Shown here piece after piece: positions 1 through 8,011 of a DNA stretch of 23,757 nt. This DNA is from CALESS01 sp964405455 (GTDB taxonomy: Bacteria > Chloroflexota > Anaerolineae > Anaerolineales > Anaerolineaceae), in NCBI GenBank assembly GCA_964405455.1, contig CAYOOA010000034.1, positions 1 through 23,757 on the forward strand, in the 5' to 3' direction. Each line of letters starts with the position of its first letter. Position 1 is the first letter of the stretch. The position numbers and the translations under genes are program-made. The notes beneath the pieces were generated by a model. The model ran no database searches. It was not told the DNA's origin and worked only from the letters and a program-made list of their open reading frames with translations.

Positions 1-47
1 ACGCCGGTATAGAAATACGGTGAAACGGAAGTTGGTTTATCGTTCAT
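1..47 (-). CDS. 5' end of a truncated, unidentified gene
   Basis: A minus-strand reading frame begins with ATG at 47 and runs off the left edge; the visible residues start MNDKPTSVSPYFYTGV. An AGGGG ribosome binding site (57-53) lies five bases upstream, and a perfect TATAAT (67-62) lies 14 bases before the start, so initiation here is well supported. Sixteen residues are too few to assign a family. It follows the small membrane protein gene on the same strand but appears to have its own promoter. Confidence 0.6.
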   Translation of the reverse strand, partial: MNDKPTSVSPYFYTG

Positions 48-61
48 GGGCACCCCTGATG

Positions 62-67
62 ATTATA
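62..67 (-). promoter_or_regulatory. -10 element for the left-edge gene
   Basis: TATAAT on the minus strand, 14 bases before the ATG at 47. A TTGAAA lies 20 bases further upstream (93-88), which is longer than the usual 16-18 base spacer, so the -35 is uncertain. The promoter sits just past the stop codon of the preceding gene (84-82). Confidence 0.45.
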
Positions 68-81
68 ACCGAAGAAACCAT

Positions 82-594
82 TTAGAATTTCAAAAGGATG
101 ATTTGGATCAAACCTGGGAATAATCCAACCATTAAAAATATAGCCCAGATCAAGGAAAAGCCAATTGGCAACCAAAGATCAATTTTTTTGCGAGTTTCTC
201 GCAAATCGGAAATCGGTTTTTTCGGCTTTAGGATCTCTTCAAAATATAGGTTGGCTGCCAACCGCGGAGCACCATCCCAGGCATATCCGTATTCATCCGT
301 AATTTGCCCTAATTCAATACGCTGTTCTTCGGTCAATTCTAGGGCGAACTTGTAATAATCCACGATCCGGCGCCTAGCCTTTACCACCTTCACCCATATC
401 TCCCAAATCATAAATAGGCTCATCAAAGCCAGGATAATATTCAATAGACGATATTTTTCAAAGGAAAAAGCTCCAACTGCTAGCAAAAAGGATTGGGATG
501 AGATAAAAATGGAACGGTAGGATTGGAGCAAAGTTTCGTTCACGCTCCACTTGGTTTCTAGATGATGCATATGCACCTCTGAAGGATTTCTCAT
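82..594 (-). CDS. small integral membrane protein of unknown function
   Basis: About 170 residues. I place the start at 594 (MRNPSEVHMHH...), not at the longer in-frame start at 645, because its ATG forms an ATGA overlap with the stop of the acyltransferase gene and has GGAAGAG about ten bases upstream. Two adjacent hydrophobic segments follow the N-terminus (around IFISSQSFLLAVGAF and LLNIILALMSLFMIW), then a charged cytosolic-looking middle, then a long C-terminal hydrophobic stretch. The architecture, with NExLLxSYRxxF before the first membrane segment, is reminiscent of the RipA-like octameric membrane proteins, but this is only a loose resemblance. The gene is visibly more AT-rich than its upstream partner, suggesting a different origin despite the translational coupling. 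Confidence 0.7.
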   Translation of the reverse strand: MRNPSEVHMHHLETKWSVNETLLQSYRSIFISSQSFLLAVGAFSFEKYRLLNIILALMSLFMIWEIWVKVVKARRRIVDYYKFALELTEEQRIELGQITDEYGYAWDGAPRLAANLYFEEILKPKKPISDLRETRKKIDLWLPIGFSLIWAIFLMVGLFPGLIQIILLKF

Positions 595-1496
595 TTCGGC
601 ATCTCTTCCAGCGTTTCCGGCCAGACCGGGTAGAACATGGCCCACTGCGAGGGATCCTGGCGGATTTTCCGCTCGATGAATGCCAAAACCCGCTCAGCAT
701 TGAGCAGGACATCCTGGTCCGGGTCTCCGGTCTTCAACATTTCAATCGCCTCGCTGGCCCACATGGTGTAGTGATTATCCGGTCCGTGGTAGCAGCCGCA
801 GGCAAAGACTGGCAGTCCCAGGCGCAGGGCCATCCGCACCGGTCCCACCGGCAGGGGTGCCGGCCGGCCAAAGAAACGCGGCCGGAAATGTGAATCGGGG
901 AAGGGCCGGTCCACGCCGGTGGCCACGGTACCGCCCTGGCGCAGAAATTCAACCGCTTTCTTAACCGTTTCCATTGAAGCCGGGTACGACTCCATTTGAT
1001 AACGGCGGCGGATATCATTGGCCCGGGAATAACTGCCGAATTCCTCCGGCGCGGTGATCACGAAGAGCGGCATCCCGCGCAGGATGGCCGCCCGGCCGCC
1101 CAGGTCCTGCATGCCGGTGTGGCACAGGGCCAGCAGTGTACCTTGCTTGCGCGTCTTGGCCCGCTCCAGCACGGCCTGGAAGTTGGCGTCAAACTCCACC
1201 TTCTCCAGGATTTCCGCCGGATTATCCAGCGTGTGATAAAAGTCGTACAAACCGCGCGAGGAGATGCGGTAGTTTTCCACCACCATCTTTTTCAATTCGG
1301 CAGAGGTTTTTTTATAATCGGTGGCCACCCACAGGTTGGCGCGCAGCGCCCTGGGTTGAGCCCAGTTGGTGCGGTGGCTGATGATATCCGCCAGGAAGTC
1401 CGCTACCGGGTAGCCGGCCCGCGGGCTGAGGTGCTCTCCAAGCCAGATAACCATTCGGGATAGGGCTGAGCTGTTGATGATTTTTGCAGTGTTCAT
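591..1496 (-). CDS. lysophospholipid acyltransferase, LpxL/HtrB family
   Basis: A 301-residue protein of the family that transfers acyl chains to lipid A precursors, phosphatidylinositol mannosides or related glycolipids at the inner face of the membrane. The catalytic HX4D motif is seen as HTGMQD (H126, D131), with the family's downstream RPFPDSHFRPRFFGRPAPLP region and the C-terminal QWAMFYPVWPE, equivalent to the usual QWxxFxxxWPE. There is no obvious cleavable signal peptide; the N-terminus is weakly hydrophobic, as usual for these peripheral enzymes. It overlaps the next minus-strand gene by four bases (ATGA). Its promoter faces away from the SAM riboswitch. The acceptor lipid cannot be told from sequence; in a Chloroflexota host lipid A is not a given, so a glycolipid substrate is possible. 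Confidence 0.88.
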   Translation of the reverse strand: MNTAKIINSSALSRMVIWLGEHLSPRAGYPVADFLADIISHRTNWAQPRALRANLWVATDYKKTSAELKKMVVENYRISSRGLYDFYHTLDNPAEILEKVEFDANFQAVLERAKTRKQGTLLALCHTGMQDLGGRAAILRGMPLFVITAPEEFGSYSRANDIRRRYQMESYPASMETVKKAVEFLRQGGTVATGVDRPFPDSHFRPRFFGRPAPLPVGPVRMALRLGLPVFACGCYHGPDNHYTMWASEAIEMLKTGDPDQDVLLNAERVLAFIERKIRQDPSQWAMFYPVWPETLEEMPK

Positions 1497-1530
1497 GACA
1501 ATCAGGTTGTCTTCCTCTTATGGTTTTTTG

Positions 1531-1559
1531 ATTATACCTTCAACCAGATGATTTATCAT
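1531..1559 (-). promoter_or_regulatory. promoter of the acyltransferase operon
   Basis: On the minus strand a perfect TATAAT (1536-1531) is preceded by ATGATA (1559-1554; four of six matches to TTGACA) with a 17-base spacer. Transcription would begin near 1524, leaving a leader of about 28 bases before the ATG at 1496. A GAGGAAG in that leader is a distant ribosome binding site candidate. Confidence 0.5.
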
Positions 1560-1601
1560 TGCGAGGAATTTCTCCAATGCATCGGTTTTAATACCTTATA
1601 G

Positions 1602-1631
1602 TTGAAAACCGGACTTGACTTGTGGTAAAAT
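1602..1631 (+). promoter_or_regulatory. promoter of the SAM riboswitch operon
   Basis: TTGAAA (1602-1607), an 18-base spacer and TAAAAT (1626-1631) preceded by TGG, giving an extended -10 (TGnTAAAAT). The predicted start, about 1638, lies just before the 5' strand of the riboswitch P1 helix, as expected. Confidence 0.55.
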
Positions 1632-1645
1632 CTGCCCAACATCAT

Positions 1646-1802
1646 CACTCATCCAGAGAGGTGGAGGGACCGGCCCTGTGAAACCTCGGCAACCGCTCGC
1701 AAGAGCCGGTGCCAAATCCGGCAGAAACCGCCCCGGCGGCATTCTGGAAGATGAGGTGGAGTTAACCCTCCAACCAACCTCTCTTTTCCAGAGAGGTTTT
1801 TT
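1646..1802 (+). promoter_or_regulatory. SAM-I (S-box) riboswitch with intrinsic terminator
   Basis: The conserved SAM-I core is plain: AGAGAGGTGGAGGGAC (1655-1670), then CCCTGTGAAACCTCGGCAACC (1674-1694) and GGTGCCAAATCCGGCAGAAA. P1 closes CTCATC (1648-1653) with GATGAG (1750-1755). Downstream, ACCTCTC (1777-1783) pairs with GAGAGGT (1791-1797) and runs into six T's (1797-1802), an intrinsic terminator. GAGGT on the 3' side of P1 (1753-1757) can instead pair with ACCTC (1777-1781), giving an antiterminator. By the known mechanism, SAM binding stabilises P1, frees the terminator strand and stops transcription of the methionine genes. Regulation is therefore by premature termination, with the metH ribosome binding site beyond the terminator. 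Confidence 0.96.
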
Positions 1803-1838
1803 GTATCACGAACCATTTCTTGCTTCATGGAGTTCATC

Positions 1839-4800
1839 ATGACCAAATTAACCTATAATCGGCGTTACCTGGATGCCCTGCAGGATCGTGTGCTTGTTTT
1901 TGACGGCGCCATGGGCACCAACCTGCAGCGCCAGAACCTGAGCCCGGCCCAGTTTGGCGGGGAACGTACCTTTGGCTGTAACGATTACCTGGTATTGACC
2001 TACCCCACGGCGGTTGAATTCGTCCACCGCTCCTTCCTGGAAGCCGGCGTGGACGTGCTGGAAACCTGCACCTTCCGCGCCAACCGCCTGACGCTGGGCG
2101 AATACGGCCTGGCTGACCAGGTGGATGCCATCAACGAATCTGCCGCCCGCCTGGCCCGCCGCCTGGCGGATGAGTTCAGCACACCCGAAAAACCGCGCTT
2201 TGTGGCCGGTTCCATGGGCCCTTCAGGCAAGTTACCCTCGATGAACGACCCGGAATTGAGCAACATCACCTTTACTGAACTGGCCGATATCTTCCGCCAG
2301 CAGGCTGCCGGCTTGATCCGTGGCGGGGTGGATTTGCTGCTGATCGAAACCTCACAGGATATCCTCGAAGTCAAGGCTGCCATCCACGGCATCCAGCAGG
2401 CCTTCGAACAAACCGGCATCCGCCTTCCCATCCAGGCCCAGGTGACACTGGATACCACCGGCCGGATGCTGCTCGGTACGGATATCGCCGCCGTGCTGAC
2501 CATCCTGGAAGGCATGCAGATCGACGTGATCGGCATGAATTGCTCCACCGGCCCGGACTTCATGCGCGAACCCATTCGCTTCCTGGGAGCACACTCCACC
2601 CTGCCGGTATCCTGCATCCCCAACGCCGGGCTGCCCTTGAACGTGGACGGCCAGGCCGTTTATCCGCTGGAGCCGGAACCCTTTGCCGATACTTTGATTG
2701 AATTTGTCGAACAGAACCATATCAACGTGGTCGGCGGCTGCTGCGGCACCACTCCGGCCCACCTCAAACAGCTGGTCGAGCGCCTGGGCCGGCGCAAACC
2801 CGATCCGCGGCCGCAGGCCCGTCCGCCGGCGTTGGCCTCGGCCACTCAATCCGTGGCCATGCACCAGGAACCGCGCCCCTTCTTAATCGGTGAGCGGCTC
2901 AACACCCAGGGCAGCGCCAGGTTCAAGCAAATCATCCTGGCAGGTGAATACGACTCAGCGCTAAGCATCGCCCGCCAGCAAATCAACAGCGGCGCTCACG
3001 GCCTGGATTTGAGCGTGGCTCTCACTGAACAGGCCGATGAAGCCGGATTGATGCGCAAAGTTGTCAAAGTCCTGGCCCCGGTGGTGCGCGCTCCATTGGT
3101 GATCGATACCACCGAGCCCGATGCACTGGAAGCCGCCCTGCAAACCGCCCCCGGGCGCTGCCTGATCAACTCAACCCACCTGGAAAGCGGCCGCCCCAAG
3201 CTGGAGCGCATCCTGCGCCTGGCTCGCCAGTACAATGCCGCCGTCATCGTCCTGACCATTGACGAGCAGGGCATGGCCAAAACAGCCGAGCGCAAGCTGG
3301 AAGTTGCCCGGCGCATCCATGATATTGCCGTGAATGAATTTGGCCTGCAGCCCGGGGACCTGGTGTTTGACGCCCTGACCTTCACCCTGGCGACCGGTGA
3401 CCCCGAGTTCAGCAACTCCGCAGTGGATACCATGGAAGGTATCCGGCGGATCAAGGCGGAACTACCCGGCGTGTTGACCTCACTGGGTGTCAGCAATGCC
3501 TCCTTTGGCCTGCCACCCGCTGCCCGACCGGTGCTCAACTCGGTCATGTTGTACCACTGCGTGCTGGCCGGGCTGGATATGGCCATCGTCAACCCGGCCC
3601 ACATCACACCCTACGCTGAAATCTCGGCGGAGGAACGCGAAATGGCTGAAGACCTGATCTTCAACCGCCGGCCGGATGCCCTGACCCGCCTGATCCAGCG
3701 ATTTGAGGGCGTCGAAGCTGCCCACAAAACCAGCTCCAGCGCAGCCGAGCTGGCCGCCTTGCCCCCTGCCGGCCGCATCCACTGGCGCATCCTGCACCGG
3801 GAAAAGGAAGGCGTGGAGGCGGATATTGATGAAATCCTGCTCGCCCATCCGGAAGCGGAACGCAGCGCCCGGGCCGTGGAATTGCTCAACAATGTGCTTT
3901 TACCGGCCATGAAGGAAGTGGGCGATAAATTTGGCAGCGGCGAACTGATCCTGCCTTTCGTCCTGCAGTCCGCCGAGGTGATGAAAAAATCCGTCAGCCA
4001 CCTGGAACAATACCTGGAGCGCAAGGAAGGTGTCAGCAAGGGCACGATCGTGCTGGCAACAGTCTACGGCGATGTGCACGACATCGGCAAGAACCTGGTC
4101 AAAACCATCCTGGTCAACAACGGCTACACTGTAATCGACCTGGGCAAACAGGTGCCCGCCGAGACCATCATTTCCAAGGCCGTGGAAGTCCAGGCGGATG
4201 CGATTGGCCTCTCCGCCCTGCTGGTTTCCACCAGCCGCCAGATGCCTCTCATCGTCAACGAGCTGCACCGCCGCAAGCTGTCCTTCCCGGTGTTGATCGG
4301 CGGAGCAGCCATCAACAAGCGCTTCGGCCGGCGCATCCTGCTGACCGAACAGGAGGATTTCTATCCAGCCGGCGTCTTCTACTGCAAGGATGCCTTTGAA
4401 GGCCTGGCTACCATGGATGCGCTGAGCAATCCGCAAACCCGGCCGGCCTTGCTCAGTCAAATCCGGCGCGAAGCGGAAAGCGAACTGCGCCGGGCAGCCG
4501 CACCCGTTTCCACCACAGCCGCCGCTGCCCGCTCCAGCGTTCCGCCGGCTTCATTCATTCCCCGCCCACCCACCTGGAGACCGCGCCTGGTACGCCAGAT
4601 GCCCCTGGATGTCGTCTTCCAGCACCTGGCCAAGAATGAACTTTTCCGGCTTTCCTGGGGCGCCAAGAATGCCCACGGCGAAGCCTGGGAAAAATTGCAG
4701 GCTGATTTTGAAGCCCGCCTGGTCAAGATGCGCCGGCAAGCCATCGATGAAGGTTGGCTGCAACCGCAGGGTGTCTACGGTTACTGGCCGGCCCAGTCCG

Positions 4801-5348
4801 AAGGCAACGACCTGGTCATCTACGAACCCGGGTCAGTGGAAGCCGGCACCCCGGAGGAGCTCGCCCGCTTCAGCTTCCCGCGCCAGCCCGATGGTGACCT
4901 GCTCTGCCTGGCGGATTATTTCACCTCCCGGTCATCCGGCATCATGGATGTGGTTGCCCTGCAGGTCGTCACCGTCGGCCAGGCAGCCACCGAGCGCTTC
5001 GAGCGCCTGCAGACCGCTGGAGATTACACCGAGGCTTATTTTTCCCACGGCCTGGCTGTCCAAACTGCAGAAGCCACTGCCGAATACCTGCACCGCCACA
5101 TCCGCCGCGAATTGGGCCTGGCCGAAGAGCAGGGCAAGCGCTATTCCTGGGGTTACCCGGCCATCCCGGAGCTGTCCGATCATGCCGTCGTCTTCCAACT
5201 ACTGCCGGCCGAGGTTTCCCTGGGCATGTCCCTCAGCCCCGCTTACCAGTTGATTCCGGAACAATCCACGGCTGCCATTATTGTCCACCACCCGCAGGCG
5301 CGCTATTACTCCACCGGTGAAAGCCGCGTGGATCAATTGACCCGCTAA
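1839..5348 (+). CDS. metH: cobalamin-dependent methionine synthase
   Basis: Transfers the methyl group of 5-methyltetrahydrofolate through cobalamin to homocysteine. All four modules are present in about 1,169 residues, close to the usual 1,200. They are the homocysteine domain (DGAMGTNLQ; zinc cysteines C235, C301 and C302 in GMNCSTGP and GGCCGTTP), the folate domain (from about 345, IGERLNTQGSARFK), the B12 domain with DVHDIG (D745-G750, axial His747) and the C-terminal SAM reactivation domain (RYSWGYPAIPELSDH). A Pro/Ala-rich linker precedes the reactivation domain. I choose the ATG at 1839 over the one at 1827 because GGAG (1829-1832) sits six bases before it and would lie inside the longer version. 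It is the first gene after the SAM riboswitch, so it should be shut down when SAM is abundant. Confidence 0.96.
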   Translation: MTKLTYNRRYLDALQDRVLVFDGAMGTNLQRQNLSPAQFGGERTFGCNDYLVLTYPTAVEFVHRSFLEAGVDVLETCTFRANRLTLGEYGLADQVDAINESAARLARRLADEFSTPEKPRFVAGSMGPSGKLPSMNDPELSNITFTELADIFRQQAAGLIRGGVDLLLIETSQDILEVKAAIHGIQQAFEQTGIRLPIQAQVTLDTTGRMLLGTDIAAVLTILEGMQIDVIGMNCSTGPDFMREPIRFLGAHSTLPVSCIPNAGLPLNVDGQAVYPLEPEPFADTLIEFVEQNHINVVGGCCGTTPAHLKQLVERLGRRKPDPRPQARPPALASATQSVAMHQEPRPFLIGERLNTQGSARFKQIILAGEYDSALSIARQQINSGAHGLDLSVALTEQADEAGLMRKVVKVLAPVVRAPLVIDTTEPDALEAALQTAPGRCLINSTHLESGRPKLERILRLARQYNAAVIVLTIDEQGMAKTAERKLEVARRIHDIAVNEFGLQPGDLVFDALTFTLATGDPEFSNSAVDTMEGIRRIKAELPGVLTSLGVSNASFGLPPAARPVLNSVMLYHCVLAGLDMAIVNPAHITPYAEISAEEREMAEDLIFNRRPDALTRLIQRFEGVEAAHKTSSSAAELAALPPAGRIHWRILHREKEGVEADIDEILLAHPEAERSARAVELLNNVLLPAMKEVGDKFGSGELILPFVLQSAEVMKKSVSHLEQYLERKEGVSKGTIVLATVYGDVHDIGKNLVKTILVNNGYTVIDLGKQVPAETIISKAVEVQADAIGLSALLVSTSRQMPLIVNELHRRKLSFPVLIGGAAINKRFGRRILLTEQEDFYPAGVFYCKDAFEGLATMDALSNPQTRPALLSQIRREAESELRRAAAPVSTTAAAARSSVPPASFIPRPPTWRPRLVRQMPLDVVFQHLAKNELFRLSWGAKNAHGEAWEKLQADFEARLVKMRRQAIDEGWLQPQGVYGYWPAQSEGNDLVIYEPGSVEAGTPEELARFSFPRQPDGDLLCLADYFTSRSSGIMDVVALQVVTVGQAATERFERLQTAGDYTEAYFSHGLAVQTAEATAEYLHRHIRRELGLAEEQGKRYSWGYPAIPELSDHAVVFQLLPAEVSLGMSLSPAYQLIPEQSTAAIIVHHPQARYYSTGESRVDQLTR

Positions 5349-5358
5349 CGAGGATGCC

Positions 5359-7224
5359 ATGGCGCGTACTTTTCTTGACCAATTAACCTCCGGTAAGCCC
5401 ATCCTCTCCGATGGCGCGATGGGAACCCTGCTCCACCAGCGCGGAATCAGTTTTGAGACCAGTTTCGACCTGCTCAATATCAACCAACCGGCATTGGTGG
5501 CGGAAATCCACCGCGGTTATATCGATGCCGGCTCGGATATGATTCAGACCAACACCTTCGGCGCCAATTGCTACAAGCTGGCCGAACACGGCCTGGAAGA
5601 GCGCGTGACGGAGATCAACACCGCCGCCGTGGAGTTGGCCCGCAGGGTCGTTCTGGCTTCATTTAAAGATATTTGGATTGCCGGGGATATCGGCCCGCTT
5701 GGGGTTCGCCTGGCACCTTTTGGCCGCGTTCAGCCCGAGCAGGCCCGCCTGGCTTTTGCCGAGCAGGCTGCCGCCCTGGCCGGCGCCGGGGTGGACCTGT
5801 TTATCATCGAAACGATGACTGATCTCTACGAGGTCCGCGAGGCCATCCACGCGGTGCGCACCATTGCCCCGCATTTGCCAGTGATCGCCTCGATGACTTT
5901 TACCCGGGATGATCGCACCCTGCTGGGCGACAGTCCGGTCAAGGTCGCCCGCCAGATTGCCGAAATGGGTGCCGATGTGATCGGCGTGAATTGCTCCGGC
6001 GGCCCGAACCAGATCCTGCGCATCCTCAAGCAAATGCGCCAGGCCGTCCCCGAAGCGCGTTTTTCCGTCATGCCCAATGCCGGTTGGCCCGAGCAGATCG
6101 GCGGGCGGATCAAGTACCCGGCGGCTGCGGATTACTTCCGCGATTACACCCTTGCCTTCATGGAGAACGGTGCATCCGTCATCGGCGGCTGCTGCGGTAC
6201 CACCCCGGAGCACATCCAGGTCATCCGCCAAACCATTGATAGCGCCCCGACCGTTCTGCACACCAATGGTTTTGCCATCTCCACTGTGGATGCGGCCGAA
6301 GATTTTCGCGAACCTCAGCTACAACCTACCCTCTTCGCTCAAAAGCTGGCCGAAGGCAAATTTGCCGTTGCCGTGGAGATGGACCCGCCGCGCGGCCTGA
6401 CCACCCAGAAACTGCTGGCCGGAGCCAGCCTGCTGCGCGAAGCTGGTGCAGATGTGATCAACGTGGCTGATTCTCCCATGGCGCGTATGCGTATGTCGCC
6501 CTGGGCGGTTTGCAGCCTGATCCAGCGCAAGGTGGATATTGAAACCACCCTGCACTTCCCGACCCGCGGGCGCAACCTGCTGCGCGTGCAAGGCGACCTG
6601 CTGGCTGCCCATGCCCTGGGTGTGCGCAACGTTTTCGTCGTGATGGGTGACCCGACCGCCATCGGTGATTATCCCGAGGCCATGGATAACTACGATCTCG
6701 TTCCCTCCGGCCTGATCAAGTTGATCAAGCAGAACTTCAACGCCGGGGTGGACCATGCGGGGACTGACATCGGTCAGCCAACCGCGTTTTTCGTCGGCTG
6801 TGCCCTCAATTTCACTGCTCCAGACCCGCAGGCTGAAATCAAGAACCTGCGCCGCAAGATGGCGGCCGGAGCGGACTTCATCCTCACCCAGCCAGTCTAT
6901 GCCCGCGAGCCCGTGGAGTGCTTCCTGGATCTTTACGAATCGGAATATGGCCCACTGCCCATCCCGCTGCTGGCCGGGCTGCTGCCTCTCTATAACGACC
7001 GGCATGCTTCCTTCCTGCATCATGAAGTCCCCGGCGTGGAAGTGCCCCCGGATATCCTGGCAAAAATGACTGCAGCCGGTGAGAATGGCCCTCGCATGGG
7101 CGTGGAAATTGCGATAGAATTAATAGATTCAATCCGCAATCGCGTCCAGGGTGTGTACTTGATGCCTGCCTTCAGCCGTTATGACCTGATCGCGGAAATC
7201 ATCGAGGCTATCAAGCGACCCTGA
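5359..7224 (+). CDS. bifunctional homocysteine S-methyltransferase / methylenetetrahydrofolate reductase
   Basis: A 621-residue fusion of the type seen in Bacillus YitJ. Residues 1 to about 300 form a homocysteine methyltransferase domain (SDGAMGTLLHQRG, zinc ligands in GVNCSGGPN and IGGCCGTTPEH). From about 325 there is a FAD-dependent MetF-type TIM barrel (VAVEMDPPRG with the catalytic Glu, TTLHFPTRGRN, TQPVY). The reductase half makes the 5-methyltetrahydrofolate used by the upstream MetH, so the pair covers the last steps of methionine synthesis. It begins ten bases after metH with GAGGA just before the ATG, consistent with one transcript under the SAM riboswitch. Its first domain is paralogous to the first domain of MetH; which methyl donor it uses cannot be told from sequence. 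Confidence 0.94.
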   Translation: MARTFLDQLTSGKPILSDGAMGTLLHQRGISFETSFDLLNINQPALVAEIHRGYIDAGSDMIQTNTFGANCYKLAEHGLEERVTEINTAAVELARRVVLASFKDIWIAGDIGPLGVRLAPFGRVQPEQARLAFAEQAAALAGAGVDLFIIETMTDLYEVREAIHAVRTIAPHLPVIASMTFTRDDRTLLGDSPVKVARQIAEMGADVIGVNCSGGPNQILRILKQMRQAVPEARFSVMPNAGWPEQIGGRIKYPAAADYFRDYTLAFMENGASVIGGCCGTTPEHIQVIRQTIDSAPTVLHTNGFAISTVDAAEDFREPQLQPTLFAQKLAEGKFAVAVEMDPPRGLTTQKLLAGASLLREAGADVINVADSPMARMRMSPWAVCSLIQRKVDIETTLHFPTRGRNLLRVQGDLLAAHALGVRNVFVVMGDPTAIGDYPEAMDNYDLVPSGLIKLIKQNFNAGVDHAGTDIGQPTAFFVGCALNFTAPDPQAEIKNLRRKMAAGADFILTQPVYAREPVECFLDLYESEYGPLPIPLLAGLLPLYNDRHASFLHHEVPGVEVPPDILAKMTAAGENGPRMGVEIAIELIDSIRNRVQGVYLMPAFSRYDLIAEIIEAIKRP

Positions 7225-7243
7225 ACACTGCCTGGAGGGATGA

Positions 7244-8011
7244 ATGCTTCTGACCATTGATATCGGCAACACCAACCTGACGCTGGGGCTGTATGAGGCG
7301 CAAAAGTTGGGGGCGCGCTGGCGCCTGGCCACCGATCATGAACGCATGCCGGATGAATACGGGCTGCAGATCCTGGGCATGCTCCAGCATGCCGGCTGTT
7401 CCCCCAGCCTGCTGGACGGCATTTGCCTGGCCTCCGTCGTCCCGGTGGTCACGGGGCGCATCCTGCAAGCCTGCAATTACTACCTGGAAAAAGAACCGCT
7501 GGTAATTGACCACACGGTCAAAACCGGCATCAAGATATTGTATGAAGATCCCCGGGCGGTCGGCGCGGACCGCATTGTGGACGCCGTGGCCGTGATGCAA
7601 CTGTACGGCGGCCCGGCCTGCATCGTGGATTTTGGCACCGCAACCACCTTTGATGCGCTGACTGCTGATGGCGAATACCTGGGCGGCGCCATCGCCCCGG
7701 GCATTGGCATCGCCGCGGATGCGCTCTTCCACCGCACCTCCAAGCTGCCCCGGGTGGATATCCTCCCCCCACCCAATGTCATCGGTAGCAATACCGTTTT
7801 TGCGGTTCAATCCGGCCTGCTGTATGGCTATGTTGCCCTGGTGGAAGGTATGGTGGAACGCTTCCGCAAGGAACTGGGTAAGGAAATGAAAGTGATAGCC
7901 ACCGGCGGCCTGGCAGAAATCATCGCCAGGGAAACAAAAACCATCCAGCACCTCGCCCCCTGGCTGACGCTGGATGGCCTGCGCATGTTATGGGAGATGA
8001 ACCAGGCATGA
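7244..8011 (+). CDS. coaX: type III pantothenate kinase
   Basis: Phosphorylates pantothenate at the first step of CoA synthesis. The 255 residues show the ASKHA-fold phosphate-binding motif at the very start (DIGNTNLTLGLYE), then GADRIVDAVA and DFGTATTFDAL with the catalytic and nucleotide-contacting Asp and Thr residues, and GGAIAPGI. Type III enzymes are not feedback-inhibited by CoA and need a monovalent cation. The start at 7244 is chosen because GGAGG (7234-7238) is five bases upstream and the protein begins directly with the conserved strand; an ATG at 7240 is out of frame. It lies 19 bases after the reductase fusion and overlaps coaBC by four bases. Confidence 0.95.
   Translation: MLLTIDIGNTNLTLGLYEAQKLGARWRLATDHERMPDEYGLQILGMLQHAGCSPSLLDGICLASVVPVVTGRILQACNYYLEKEPLVIDHTVKTGIKILYEDPRAVGADRIVDAVAVMQLYGGPACIVDFGTATTFDALTADGEYLGGAIAPGIGIAADALFHRTSKLPRVDILPPPNVIGSNTVFAVQSGLLYGYVALVEGMVERFRKELGKEMKVIATGGLAEIIARETKTIQHLAPWLTLDGLRMLWEMNQA

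Noticed and set aside
1827..1838. Upstream ATG as the metH start
   Set aside because: The GGAG that best explains initiation lies within this ATG's first codons and is six bases before the ATG at 1839.
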